The notes beneath the pieces were generated by a model that made no database searches, was not told the DNA's origin, and saw only the letters and a list, made by a program, of their open reading frames with translations. DNA of 64,000 nt from Syntrophaceae bacterium UBA2280. Its GTDB lineage: Bacteria > Desulfobacterota > Syntrophia > Syntrophales > Smithellaceae. A program made the translations under genes and the position numbers. Each line of letters opens with the position of its first letter. The first letter of the stretch is position 1. Shown in pieces: positions 8,387 to 16,261 of the stretch. Location of the stretch: the NCBI GenBank assembly GCA_002347685.1, contig DDWS01000046.1, positions 126,817 through 190,816 on the forward strand. The letters run 5' to 3'.

Positions 8387-10209
8387 TAACACCTCTGGAA
8401 CTGCTGGCCCCCGCGGGCAATGCCGATATCGGAATGGCTGCTATCGATCACGGCGCGGACGCCGTGTATATCGGCGCGCCCAAGTTTTCCGCCAGAGCGC
8501 AGGCCACTGTCAGTATGGAAGACCTGGCCCGCCTGATCCGGCACGCGCATCTCTACCGGGCCAAAGTCTATGCCGCGCTCAATACCATCCTCACCGATTC
8601 AGAGCTTGCCGAATCGCTGACCATCATCCGTGACATTTACGATCTGGCCGCGGATGGGCTGATCATTCAGGATACGGGCCTTCTGGAGCTCGACCTGCCT
8701 CCGATACCACTGATCGCCAGCACGCAGATGCATAACGACACGCCTGAAAAAGTCCGGTTTCTCGAGGTCGTGGGATTTCAGCGCGTCATTCTGGCCAGAG
8801 AATTGTCGCTCGGAGAGATCGCCGCCATTCGGCGTCACTCAACCCACATTGAGCTCGAAGCGTTCGTCCACGGCGCCTTGTGCGTTTCGTACAGCGGGCA
8901 ATGCTATATGAGCCAGGCCGTGGCTGGGCGAAGCGGCAACCGGGGCGTGTGTGCCCAACCCTGCCGGTCGCACTACACCCTCACAGACGGGGACGGCCAT
9001 ACCGTCTTGAAAAATAGATACCTGTTATCGCTCAAAGACCTCAACCGTCTTACTGCCATTCCCGACCTTATCGCGGCAGGCGTCACCTCGTTTAAAATTG
9101 AAGGCCGGTACAAGGGCATCGATTATGTCAAAAACGTCACGGCCGCCTACCGGCAGGTTTTGGATGCCTTCATAACCGACCATCCCGGGTACCTGCGTGC
9201 CAGTTCCGGCGTCCACTCCTTTTCCTTCGCGCCGGATGTCGAACGGACCTTCAACCGCGGCTACACGCCCTATTTCCTGTCCGGCATGCAGGACAAGGTC
9301 GCCTCCATCCACACCCAGAAGTCACTGGGCCAGCCGTTGGGCAAAATCACCGCCCTGGGATCCGATTATTTCCGGATGGACCGCGACGATCTGCAAAGCG
9401 GCGATGGCTTGTGTTTTTTCACACACCCCGGTGATCTTGACGGATTTCACGTGCAGCGTGTTGTGAACGGAAATATCTACCCCGGCAGCATGAAGGGGCT
9501 GGCTTGCGGCATCGAGCTATACCGAAACCATGACGCGGCGTTTCAAAAGGCACTCCATCAATCCTCCGGAGACAGGCGTATCGCCGTGGATCTGCAATTC
9601 ACGCAGGACGCATCCATTATCCGGCTTTCAGCCCGTGATGAAGACGGCCACACCGTGGAAATATTCAAACCCTTTCCGTTCGAACCTGCAAATCATCCGG
9701 AGCAATCCAGGGCGCAAATTGAAAAACAACTGGTCCGCTCCGGCAACACACCCTATCGCGTCACAGCACTCACCATCAATTCGCCGGAGCCCGGTTTTCT
9801 TGCGGCAAGCGTGTTAAACGCCCTGAGGCGTGACGTGCTGGAAGCGCTCACGAAAGCCAGGCTGGATGGATATCTCCGACACGAAATCCCGTTTTTGCCC
9901 AATAACGCCCCTTATCCGATCCGGTCGCTTGACTATCGCGCAAACGTCACAAACGAGATGGCCCGACAGTTTTATAAGCGTCACGGTGCGACCGTGGTCG
10001 AGCCGGCCTTTGAGACACTTTCTAACATCGCCGGGAAAACCGTCATGACGACCCGTTACTGCATCCGGCATCAACTGGATGACTGCCCCAAAACGCATGC
10101 ATCCGCGATACCGCGCAAAGAGCCCTTGAGGCTGAAAGACGCACATCATACCTACCGACTGGAATTTGATTGCCGGAATTGCCGGATGGCGGTCGTATTG
10201 GAAAAATGA
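8383..10209 (+). CDS. Peptidase U32 family protein, RlhA-like
   Basis: A 608-residue U32-family protein starting with the family signature ELLAPAGN followed by an ADAVYIGA segment. Four cysteines at about 167, 174, 190 and 194 (CVSYSGQC and GVCAQPC) match the conserved Cys set that probably holds an Fe-S cluster. Two further pairs occur near the C-terminus (YC..DDC and CRNC). Characterised U32 proteins are mostly RNA- or cofactor-modifying hydroxylases (RlhA for 23S rRNA C2501, UbiU/V, TrhP) rather than proteases. Length and domain order (U32 plus C-terminal DUF3656-like part) are closest to RlhA. It is translationally coupled to the DNPH1-like gene. The rRNA target is inferred from family only. 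Confidence 0.82.
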   Translation: MITPLELLAPAGNADIGMAAIDHGADAVYIGAPKFSARAQATVSMEDLARLIRHAHLYRAKVYAALNTILTDSELAESLTIIRDIYDLAADGLIIQDTGLLELDLPPIPLIASTQMHNDTPEKVRFLEVVGFQRVILARELSLGEIAAIRRHSTHIELEAFVHGALCVSYSGQCYMSQAVAGRSGNRGVCAQPCRSHYTLTDGDGHTVLKNRYLLSLKDLNRLTAIPDLIAAGVTSFKIEGRYKGIDYVKNVTAAYRQVLDAFITDHPGYLRASSGVHSFSFAPDVERTFNRGYTPYFLSGMQDKVASIHTQKSLGQPLGKITALGSDYFRMDRDDLQSGDGLCFFTHPGDLDGFHVQRVVNGNIYPGSMKGLACGIELYRNHDAAFQKALHQSSGDRRIAVDLQFTQDASIIRLSARDEDGHTVEIFKPFPFEPANHPEQSRAQIEKQLVRSGNTPYRVTALTINSPEPGFLAASVLNALRRDVLEALTKARLDGYLRHEIPFLPNNAPYPIRSLDYRANVTNEMARQFYKRHGATVVEPAFETLSNIAGKTVMTTRYCIRHQLDDCPKTHASAIPRKEPLRLKDAHHTYRLEFDCRNCRMAVVLEK

Positions 10210-10266
10210 ACACCCAAAACGCGTGGGATTGACGCGTACCTCATTTGTCAAGAAAGGATCTCTGCC

Positions 10267-11697
10267 ATGCAAAACACCGATAACCTCGATTTCCTGTTTC
10301 ATCCCAGAACGATTGCCATCGCCGGCGTGTCCAACAAGGCCAACAAGTTCAACTTCGGCCTGAAGTTTCTGGAAGGTCTCACGCAGTACGGCTTTCCGGG
10401 GAAGATCTATCCGGTGAATCCCACCGGCGGCAAGATCAAGGGCATGACCATCTACCGAAGCGTCAAGGACATTCCCGGTCAGGTGGATTTCATCATCTCG
10501 GCCATCCCCGCCCCCTATACGCCGCAGCTCGTGGATGAGGCGGCTGAGAAAGACGTCCGGGCCATTCACTTTTTCACTTCGGGATTTGGCGAAATTGAAG
10601 ATGACGAAGGCAGACGCCTCCAGGCGGAAATTATCGACCGAGCCAAAAGAGGCGGCATCCGCATCATCGGCCCCAACTGTCTGGGCCTGTATTGTCCGTC
10701 AGGCGGCCTTGCTTTTAACAGCGATTTTGAAAAGACCGGCGGGTCGGTGGCCATGATCTCTCAAAGCGGAGGCAATGCCGCGCACTGCATTCATGACGGC
10801 ACGAGCCGCGGCATCTATTTCAGCAAAGTAATCAGCATGGGCAACGGAGCGGATCTTAACGAATCCGACTATCTGGACTATCTGGCGCAGGATCCGGAAA
10901 CCCGAATCATCACAGCCTATCTCGAAGGCACACGGCAGGGCTCGCGATTTTTTGAGGCCCTCAAAACCGCGGCGCGTGCCAAGCCCACCATTATCCTGAA
11001 GGTCGGCACATCCGAATCCGGTGCCGAAGCAGCGGTTTCACACACAACGGCCCTGTCTGGTTCCGATCAGATCTGGAACGGTATCCTGCAACAGGCGGGT
11101 GCCATCCGCGCCGGCAGTATTGAAGAAATGATGGACATCGCGCTGGCCTTTGAGAAGTTACCCGCGCCCGCGGGAAACCGGATAGCCATTGTCGGCATCG
11201 GAGGCGGTGCGAGCGTTCTTCTGGCCGACGACTTCAGCCACGCGGGACTCGCGCTGCCGAAGATCAGCGACACCCTTCGCCACCGCCTGATGCGTGTTTT
11301 TTCCTCGGAGGCCGGACGGATTTTTAAAAATCCCATAGACCTCAATCATTTTGAAACACCTGAAAAATTTTTCAAGACGCTTTCCACCCTGGACCAATCC
11401 GATGAGGCCGACCTGCTCGTTATCCATGTGGCGCTTGATCATTTCGGTCTGGTATCAAGCCAGGAAAAGGAACTGTGGGTGGAAACCTATCTGCAGTTGA
11501 TCACGCAGGCACAAAAGCAGCTTGTCAAACCGCTGGCGGTCGTCCTGCACAGCTATAGCTCCAAGGCCATGAACGCGCTCGCCCATAAAGCCCTCAAGGA
11601 AATGGCTCAAGCGGGAATCGCCGCCTTCCCGTCTATTCCCAGGGCAGCCGCGGCCCTGGGCAAGTTTACCCGTTACCATGATCGGCGCATGGCATGA
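10267..11697 (+). CDS. NDP-forming acyl-CoA synthetase, alpha-subunit-like
   Basis: A 476-residue protein with a CoA-binding Rossmann domain (IAIAGVSNKANKFN near residue 17), a succinyl-CoA-ligase-like domain (VAMISQSGGN near 160) and the third domain common to ADP-forming acetyl-CoA synthetase alpha subunits. The likely phosphohistidine is H259 in VSHTTALSGS. It lacks the ATP-grasp beta portion found in fused enzymes, so it would need a separate beta subunit, which is not in the window. Such enzymes conserve energy by turning acyl-CoA into acid plus ATP. It follows the U32 gene by 57 bases with AAGGA before the ATG. Substrate range cannot be read from the sequence. Confidence 0.82.
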   Translation: MQNTDNLDFLFHPRTIAIAGVSNKANKFNFGLKFLEGLTQYGFPGKIYPVNPTGGKIKGMTIYRSVKDIPGQVDFIISAIPAPYTPQLVDEAAEKDVRAIHFFTSGFGEIEDDEGRRLQAEIIDRAKRGGIRIIGPNCLGLYCPSGGLAFNSDFEKTGGSVAMISQSGGNAAHCIHDGTSRGIYFSKVISMGNGADLNESDYLDYLAQDPETRIITAYLEGTRQGSRFFEALKTAARAKPTIILKVGTSESGAEAAVSHTTALSGSDQIWNGILQQAGAIRAGSIEEMMDIALAFEKLPAPAGNRIAIVGIGGGASVLLADDFSHAGLALPKISDTLRHRLMRVFSSEAGRIFKNPIDLNHFETPEKFFKTLSTLDQSDEADLLVIHVALDHFGLVSSQEKELWVETYLQLITQAQKQLVKPLAVVLHSYSSKAMNALAHKALKEMAQAGIAAFPSIPRAAAALGKFTRYHDRRMA

Positions 11698-12006
11698 GAA
11701 TACCTCTTACCTTTCCGGCAAAAGGGCGGTGCTGATCATTCATGAGCGTGGTTTGTCGTCACCCGGTGGGGCGGTTCTTAAAACACGGTTTGGGAATGGC
11801 TTTCTCAAAGCTATTGGCAAAAACGGGTGATCGCTTGTGCGTGCGTCCAGTCGAATGACGGAGGCACGGGCGCGACCTATGTGCTGCTCCGAAGCCATCC
11901 GGTGTTGAAAAAGCTCGGCAAGTCAAAAGATCCTGACTGACTTTTCGCTTTGTCGTGCTTTTGATGATACGGAACCTTCTTTTCTGCCCGCATTTGCAAT
12001 TCCCGA
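11698..12006. other. Intergenic region, no gene recognised
   Basis: About 310 bases between the acyl-CoA synthetase-like gene and the maturation-operon promoter. I see no convincing reading frame, terminator or repeat in it. Confidence 0.5.
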
Positions 12007-12036
12007 TTGACAAAACCACGAGAATGCCGTTATTAT
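12007..12036 (+). promoter_or_regulatory. Sigma70-type promoter of the hydrogenase maturation operon
   Basis: TTGACA at 12007-12012 and TATTAT at 12031-12036 with an 18-base spacer. Transcription would start near 12043 and give a leader of about 110 bases before the first ATG at 12153. Confidence 0.65.
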
Positions 12037-12113
12037 GACTGCCAGTTTAGTATCGACCTGAGAGAAAGGACGTGTCTGATCTTGAGGGAAGTCTGAAGTC
12101 TTTGATTGTCTCG

Positions 12114-12152
12114 AAGGTTTGATGCTTCCACGGATCAAACCTTTTGTTTTTT
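12114..12152 (+). terminator. Terminator hairpin in the leader of the TM1266-hydG-hydE operon (attenuator candidate)
   Basis: A perfect 10-bp stem (AAGGTTTGAT at 12114-12123 with ATCAAACCTT at 12134-12143) is followed by a T-rich run to 12152. It ends exactly where the first coding ATG starts. An intrinsic terminator between promoter and first codon suggests attenuation. GGAAG at about 12088-12092 could pair with CTTCC in the terminator loop (12125-12129), a possible competing fold. There is no ribosome binding site between the hairpin and the ATG. Confidence 0.6.
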
Positions 12153-12401
12153 ATGGACAAACGCATCGGAACAATCACGATCATCATCACCGACCGGACC
12201 AATCAGGCGCTGAAGGTGAACCAGATTTTATGCGACTTCGGCGAAATGATCATTGGGCGCATGGGGCTGCCCCACGCACCCGGAGATCTGCACATCATCG
12301 CACTGATCGTGCATGCTTCGACCGATGAGATCGGCGCGCTGACCGGAAAACTAGGCGCTCTTTCCGGCGTCTCCGTTAAAGCATCTCTGACTAAAGTATA
12401 A
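12153..12401 (+). CDS. TM1266-type putative iron-only hydrogenase system regulator
   Basis: An 82-residue ACT/NikR-C-like protein. The sequence MDKRIGTITIIITDR, the GRMGLP turn and the EIGALTGKLG segment match the small family found beside [FeFe]-hydrogenase maturases in Thermotoga and many anaerobes. The molecular role of the family is not established; a regulator of hydrogenase expression or assembly has been proposed from context. It is 8 bases before hydG. The ATG at 12153 is chosen over the upstream in-frame TTG because the family starts at this point. Confidence 0.85.
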   Translation: MDKRIGTITIIITDRTNQALKVNQILCDFGEMIIGRMGLPHAPGDLHIIALIVHASTDEIGALTGKLGALSGVSVKASLTKV

Positions 12402-12409
12402 GGATACTC

Positions 12410-13804
12410 ATGAAAGATTTTATTGATGACAACGCTATTTTGGCCCTGCTGGACCGAGCAAAAAATCCCGATCCGCTGCACGTTCGCGAGATCATCGACA
12501 AGGCCTGTGAACTCAAAGGCCTCTCTCCCGAAGATGTGGCCGTGCTGCTTCAGACGGAAGACGAAGACCTTGTCGGCGCGATTCTTCAGTCCGCGCGTCA
12601 AATCAAGGAAGACATCTACGGCAACCGTCTGGTGCTCTTCGCGCCTTTGTATGTGGCCAACCACTGTTCCAACAATTGCCTGTACTGCGGTTTTCGCCGG
12701 GATAACCGTGAACTCAATCGCGTAGCCCTCTCGATGGATCAGATCCGAAACGAAGTGGAAGTACTCGAACGCGAGGGGCACAAGCGTCTGCTGATGCTGT
12801 GCGGTGAGCATCCGTCGAGATCGAGCCTGGACTACTTTATCGAAGCCATTGAAACGGCGTATGCCGTCAAAACGGAGCATGGCGGCGAAATTCGCAGGAT
12901 CAACGTGGAGCTCGCGCCGCTCGAGGTGGATGAATTCCGTCGCGTGAAGAAAACGGGCATAGGTACCTACCTGCTTTTCCAGGAAACATATCATCACGAA
13001 ACCTATAAAAAGATGCATCCGTCCGGCCCGAAAAAAGATTACACAAATCGCCTCACCGCCATGCACCGCGCCCAGGAAGGCGGCATCGACGATGTCGGCA
13101 TCGGCGCGCTCTTCGGCCTGTATGATTATAAATTCGACGTGCTGGGTTTGCTTTTTCACGCGTTGCAACTGGAGAAAGACTGTGGCGTCGGGCCGCACAC
13201 GATATCAATTCCGCGACTGGAACCCGCCTTCAACGCGCCCGCGGCCATCGCGCCGCCCATGCCGGTAACGGATACCGATTTCAAAAAGCTCGTCGCCATT
13301 TTGCGCCTGGCCGTTCCCTATACGGGTATCATTCTAACCACAAGGGAAAACGCGGCACTTCGCTCGGAAGTCTTTGCCTACGGCGTCTCGCAGATCAGCG
13401 CGGGCTCCCGCACGAATCCCGGCGGGTATTCGGACAAAACCAGCGACGCGTTTCGCGCCGCGCAGTTCAATCTTGGCGATACCCGCACGCTCGACGAAGT
13501 CATTCTGGACATCACCGAACGCGGACATATTCCCAGCTTTTGCACGGCCTGTTACCGCCTGGGCCGCACGGGAAAAGATTTTATGGACCTGGCCAAGCCC
13601 GGTCTGATTCGCAAATTCTGTCAGACCAACGCAGTTTTCTCCTTCAAGGAGTATCTGCTCGACTATGCCAGTCCCGAAACCTGCGAGGCCGGTGAAAAGC
13701 TCATCGCGGACATGCTGGAAAAATCGTTTAAAACCAAACGAAAAAAAATGGTGACCGACCGGCTGCAAACCATTTTGGATGGAAAACGTGATGTCTGTAT
13801 CTGA
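12410..13804 (+). CDS. hydG: [FeFe] hydrogenase H-cluster maturase HydG (tyrosine lyase)
   Basis: A radical SAM enzyme that cleaves tyrosine and supplies CO and cyanide on iron for the H-cluster. At 464 residues it is full length. The radical SAM cluster motif is C86-x3-C90-x2-C93 (CSNNCLYC). The C-terminal auxiliary cluster motif is FCTACYR followed about 20 residues later by another Cys (KFCQTN). Start ATG follows a GGAT-containing leader and the gene overlaps hydE at its end. Its product is needed by the HydAB enzyme encoded at 4.4-6.0 kb. Confidence 0.94.
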   Translation: MKDFIDDNAILALLDRAKNPDPLHVREIIDKACELKGLSPEDVAVLLQTEDEDLVGAILQSARQIKEDIYGNRLVLFAPLYVANHCSNNCLYCGFRRDNRELNRVALSMDQIRNEVEVLEREGHKRLLMLCGEHPSRSSLDYFIEAIETAYAVKTEHGGEIRRINVELAPLEVDEFRRVKKTGIGTYLLFQETYHHETYKKMHPSGPKKDYTNRLTAMHRAQEGGIDDVGIGALFGLYDYKFDVLGLLFHALQLEKDCGVGPHTISIPRLEPAFNAPAAIAPPMPVTDTDFKKLVAILRLAVPYTGIILTTRENAALRSEVFAYGVSQISAGSRTNPGGYSDKTSDAFRAAQFNLGDTRTLDEVILDITERGHIPSFCTACYRLGRTGKDFMDLAKPGLIRKFCQTNAVFSFKEYLLDYASPETCEAGEKLIADMLEKSFKTKRKKMVTDRLQTILDGKRDVCI

Positions 13805-14858
13805 CCGGATTGAAAAGCTGCTTTTAAAAGCCGAAATCGGCAAACCGCTTTTGCGCGATGAAATCCTCGAGCTTCTGAAGATGCCCGGTGATTTCTCGCC
13901 GGATCTTTTCGATGCTGCCGACCGCGTGCGTAAAAACGATGTGGGGGATGAAATCTATCTGCGGGGTATCATCGAATTCTCAAATTTTTGTGAACGCAAC
14001 TGCCTGTACTGCGGCCTTCGCAAAGGCAACACCCGGGTTGAGCGCTACCGCATGACCGGCGATGAAATCCTCAAAACAGCCGAAGACATCAGGAAAGCGG
14101 GAATTTCCACCTGTGTTTTGCAATCCGGCGAGGATTCCTTCTATACCGCAGATACCCTTTGCGCCCTGGTGGAATCGATCAAAAAAGAAACGGGGCTGGT
14201 CCTGACGCTGTCGATCGGCGAGCGGCCGATGGAAGATCTGCGCGCCTTCCAGCAGGCTGGCGCGAATCGCTATTTGCTCAAGCACGAAACCGCCTCACCC
14301 GAGCTTTACTCCTATCTGCGACCCGGCTGCAAGCTCAGCGAACGCGTCCGATGCCTGAAAACTCTCAAGGAACTGGGATTTGAAACGGGAACGGGAAACA
14401 TGGTGGGCCTCCCCGGCCAGACAAATGAAATTCTGGCCGATGACCTCCAGCTGATGAAAATGCTCGATGCCGACATGCTGGGCATCGGCCCCTTCATCCC
14501 GCATCCATACACGCCGCTTAACGGCATCGACCACGATGACGTTGATCTGACGCTTCGTGTTTTGGCGATTGCCCGGTTGCTTACGCGCAATACGAACATT
14601 CCGGCCACCACCGCCATGGCCACACTTCATCCTCAGGGCAGGCTTCTGGCTCTCCAGGCCGGCGCCAATGTTGTCATGCCGGATTTCACACCGGAGATTT
14701 ACAAAAGACGATATGACATCTATCCGGGAAGAAAGGATGTGGGCAATGCCGCCGACATCCTCAGACACCTGGAGAAAGAATTTACGTCCATCGGCCGGAC
14801 GCTCCTGTATTCGATAGGCCATCGTCGCTTGAAGACGGATCAAGGCATCCTGCATTGA
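13791..14858 (+). CDS. hydE: [FeFe] hydrogenase H-cluster maturase HydE
   Basis: A radical SAM enzyme acting with HydG and HydF in building the [2Fe] subcluster. The cluster motif is C67-x3-C71-x2-C74 (CERNCLYC). The following GLRKGN and the GNMVGLPGQT segment are family hallmarks, and 355 residues is normal. I chose the ATG at 13791, which has GGA 7 bases upstream; an in-frame ATG at 13779 is possible. Either start overlaps the end of hydG, so the two are coupled. The third maturase gene, hydF, is not in the window and must be elsewhere for the hydrogenase to be made. Confidence 0.93.
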   Translation: MSVSDRIEKLLLKAEIGKPLLRDEILELLKMPGDFSPDLFDAADRVRKNDVGDEIYLRGIIEFSNFCERNCLYCGLRKGNTRVERYRMTGDEILKTAEDIRKAGISTCVLQSGEDSFYTADTLCALVESIKKETGLVLTLSIGERPMEDLRAFQQAGANRYLLKHETASPELYSYLRPGCKLSERVRCLKTLKELGFETGTGNMVGLPGQTNEILADDLQLMKMLDADMLGIGPFIPHPYTPLNGIDHDDVDLTLRVLAIARLLTRNTNIPATTAMATLHPQGRLLALQAGANVVMPDFTPEIYKRRYDIYPGRKDVGNAADILRHLEKEFTSIGRTLLYSIGHRRLKTDQGILH

Positions 14859-14900
14859 AACTCTGCCCCGGATAAAGGGCATACGCACTGTAAATTGAAA

Positions 14901-16016
14901 TTACAATGACCCCATCGCAATGAGCTCCTTCACATCGATATGCCGTGATTCATCAACAGACAGTCCTTCCCGAATCAGATCCAAAACGCGAGGTTTTTCA
15001 TCCGGGAATTGATACCCTTCATAATCCAGGGAGAAAAGAAGCCCTCCCTGACGATTTGTCCATGAATTCATGTTGTGGTCAAAACACACCCTGGAGGTAA
15101 CATTCAGGTTTTCGATCATTAACCGAAGCTCTTCTAATCGTTCATGAGGTGATGAGATGTGCAGGCGTCCCTGTTCATAATCTTCGAATATTTCAGTCCC
15201 CTGCCTGGGCACGAAGGGACGTGAGCGGATATAGTTCGGATTGATTTCGTTTAGTACTCTCGCTGTATTTTCCGCGTGCTGCCTCCATCGTTCCCGACCA
15301 CCCAGATCAGGCATCCAGTATTCGGAAAGCTGAAACCCGGCCGCCATGGCTTTTTTCCCGCCTTCGATCTGATCGGCACTTGTTACACCCTTGCGGATCA
15401 GTTCCAGAATTTCGTCATCACCCGTTTCCAGACCGACGTGGATCCGGTCGAGTCCCGCCTCCCGGATTGAAACGAGCTCTTCGAGCTTTCTTTGGGCCAA
15501 TGTTTTTGATCGGGTGTAGGAGGTAACCCGGGTTAGCGTATCCAGCGTTTTACGCAAATGTCTCAGGATATCGACGAACTCATGCGGCCTCATAATCATA
15601 CTGTTGGCATCCTGTAAAAATGCCGTTTTCCCTCCTGAATAAAGCCAGCTGAATACGGTCGAGAAACAATGATTCTCGTTCAGATAGGGATTGACGTTCA
15701 ACAGTGCTCTTAAAACATCGCGATTGAGGTTCCCGGCATGGCCTAGCTTTCTGGAAACTTCCCGGATTTCATTAACCATCGCCCCGACAGTATCGATATC
15801 GGCCTTGATAGCCTCTGTGGAACGATAAACAAAGGGATGTCCTTTATACATCTCGCAAAAAGTGCACTTATTCCAAGGGCAATTCTCCGTTACACGCAAT
15901 AAAAGCGACGAACTTCCCCCCTCGCTCGGAGGCCGGTAAACACCCACTGCAAACGACATTTTACTAAGTTTTTCAACGTTCTCCCGATATGAACCTTTTC
16001 CTGCGTCTGAGATCAT
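14901..16016 (-). CDS. Radical SAM protein with CX4CX2C cluster motif, function unknown
   Basis: A 371-residue radical SAM protein. The three cysteines read ENCPWNKCTFC (about residues 46, 51 and 54), i.e. CX4CX2C instead of the usual CX3CX2C; the bases give this unambiguously. A GLETGDDEIL segment marks the later part of the Elp3-type barrel. ATG at 16016 follows AAGGAG; an in-frame GTG lies two codons upstream. It is transcribed away from fdhA1 across a shared upstream region and converges with hydE. No substrate can be proposed from the sequence; neighbours suggest an anaerobic redox role at most. Confidence 0.75.
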   Translation of the reverse strand: MISDAGKGSYRENVEKLSKMSFAVGVYRPPSEGGSSSLLLRVTENCPWNKCTFCEMYKGHPFVYRSTEAIKADIDTVGAMVNEIREVSRKLGHAGNLNRDVLRALLNVNPYLNENHCFSTVFSWLYSGGKTAFLQDANSMIMRPHEFVDILRHLRKTLDTLTRVTSYTRSKTLAQRKLEELVSIREAGLDRIHVGLETGDDEILELIRKGVTSADQIEGGKKAMAAGFQLSEYWMPDLGGRERWRQHAENTARVLNEINPNYIRSRPFVPRQGTEIFEDYEQGRLHISSPHERLEELRLMIENLNVTSRVCFDHNMNSWTNRQGGLLFSLDYEGYQFPDEKPRVLDLIREGLSVDESRHIDVKELIAMGSL

Positions 16017-16130
16017 AAACACTCCTTCTTTCGACTACTGAGATTATAATATAATACTTTACCGCCATTTGACAACAACAGTCCTACACTTGCCACTGCT
16101 TTCCATTCAGAAAACGCAATGGACATTTTC

Positions 16131-16165
16131 GACATATTCTTATGTCGTAATTGACATAATTGACA
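16131..16165. promoter_or_regulatory. Palindromic operator TATGTC-N6-GACATA upstream of fdhA1
   Basis: An inverted repeat with 7-bp arms, TTATGTC-GTAATT-GACATAA, spans 16140-16159. A further GACATA half-site lies at 16131-16136, making an inverted pair with TATGTCG, and a GACA follows at 16162. The cluster overlaps the -35 box of the fdhA1 promoter. The same 18-bp palindrome with identical spacing lies upstream of the sigma54 regulator gene (23884-23901), which suggests a common transcription factor. The factor is not identified. Confidence 0.7.
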
Positions 16166-16188
16166 GTTCAGCTTTTTGGGACTATAGG
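16160..16188 (+). promoter_or_regulatory. Sigma70-type promoter of fdhA1
   Basis: TTGACA at 16160-16165 and TATAGG at 16183-16188 with a 17-base spacer, about 75 bases before the fdhA1 ATG. An alternative TTGACA at 16151-16156 lies inside the palindrome. Binding to the palindrome would cover the -35 region. Confidence 0.65.
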
Positions 16189-16261
16189 CAATCGCATACT
16201 TAAAATGATTCTGATGCATTTTTGCAATGTCACCAGATCCCTATCTCGATAAGACTGGAGA

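Noticed and set aside
16013..16219. Leftward 68-codon reading frame upstream of the radical SAM gene
   Set aside because: It crosses the fdhA1 operator region, has no ribosome site and overlaps the ribosome site of the real gene.
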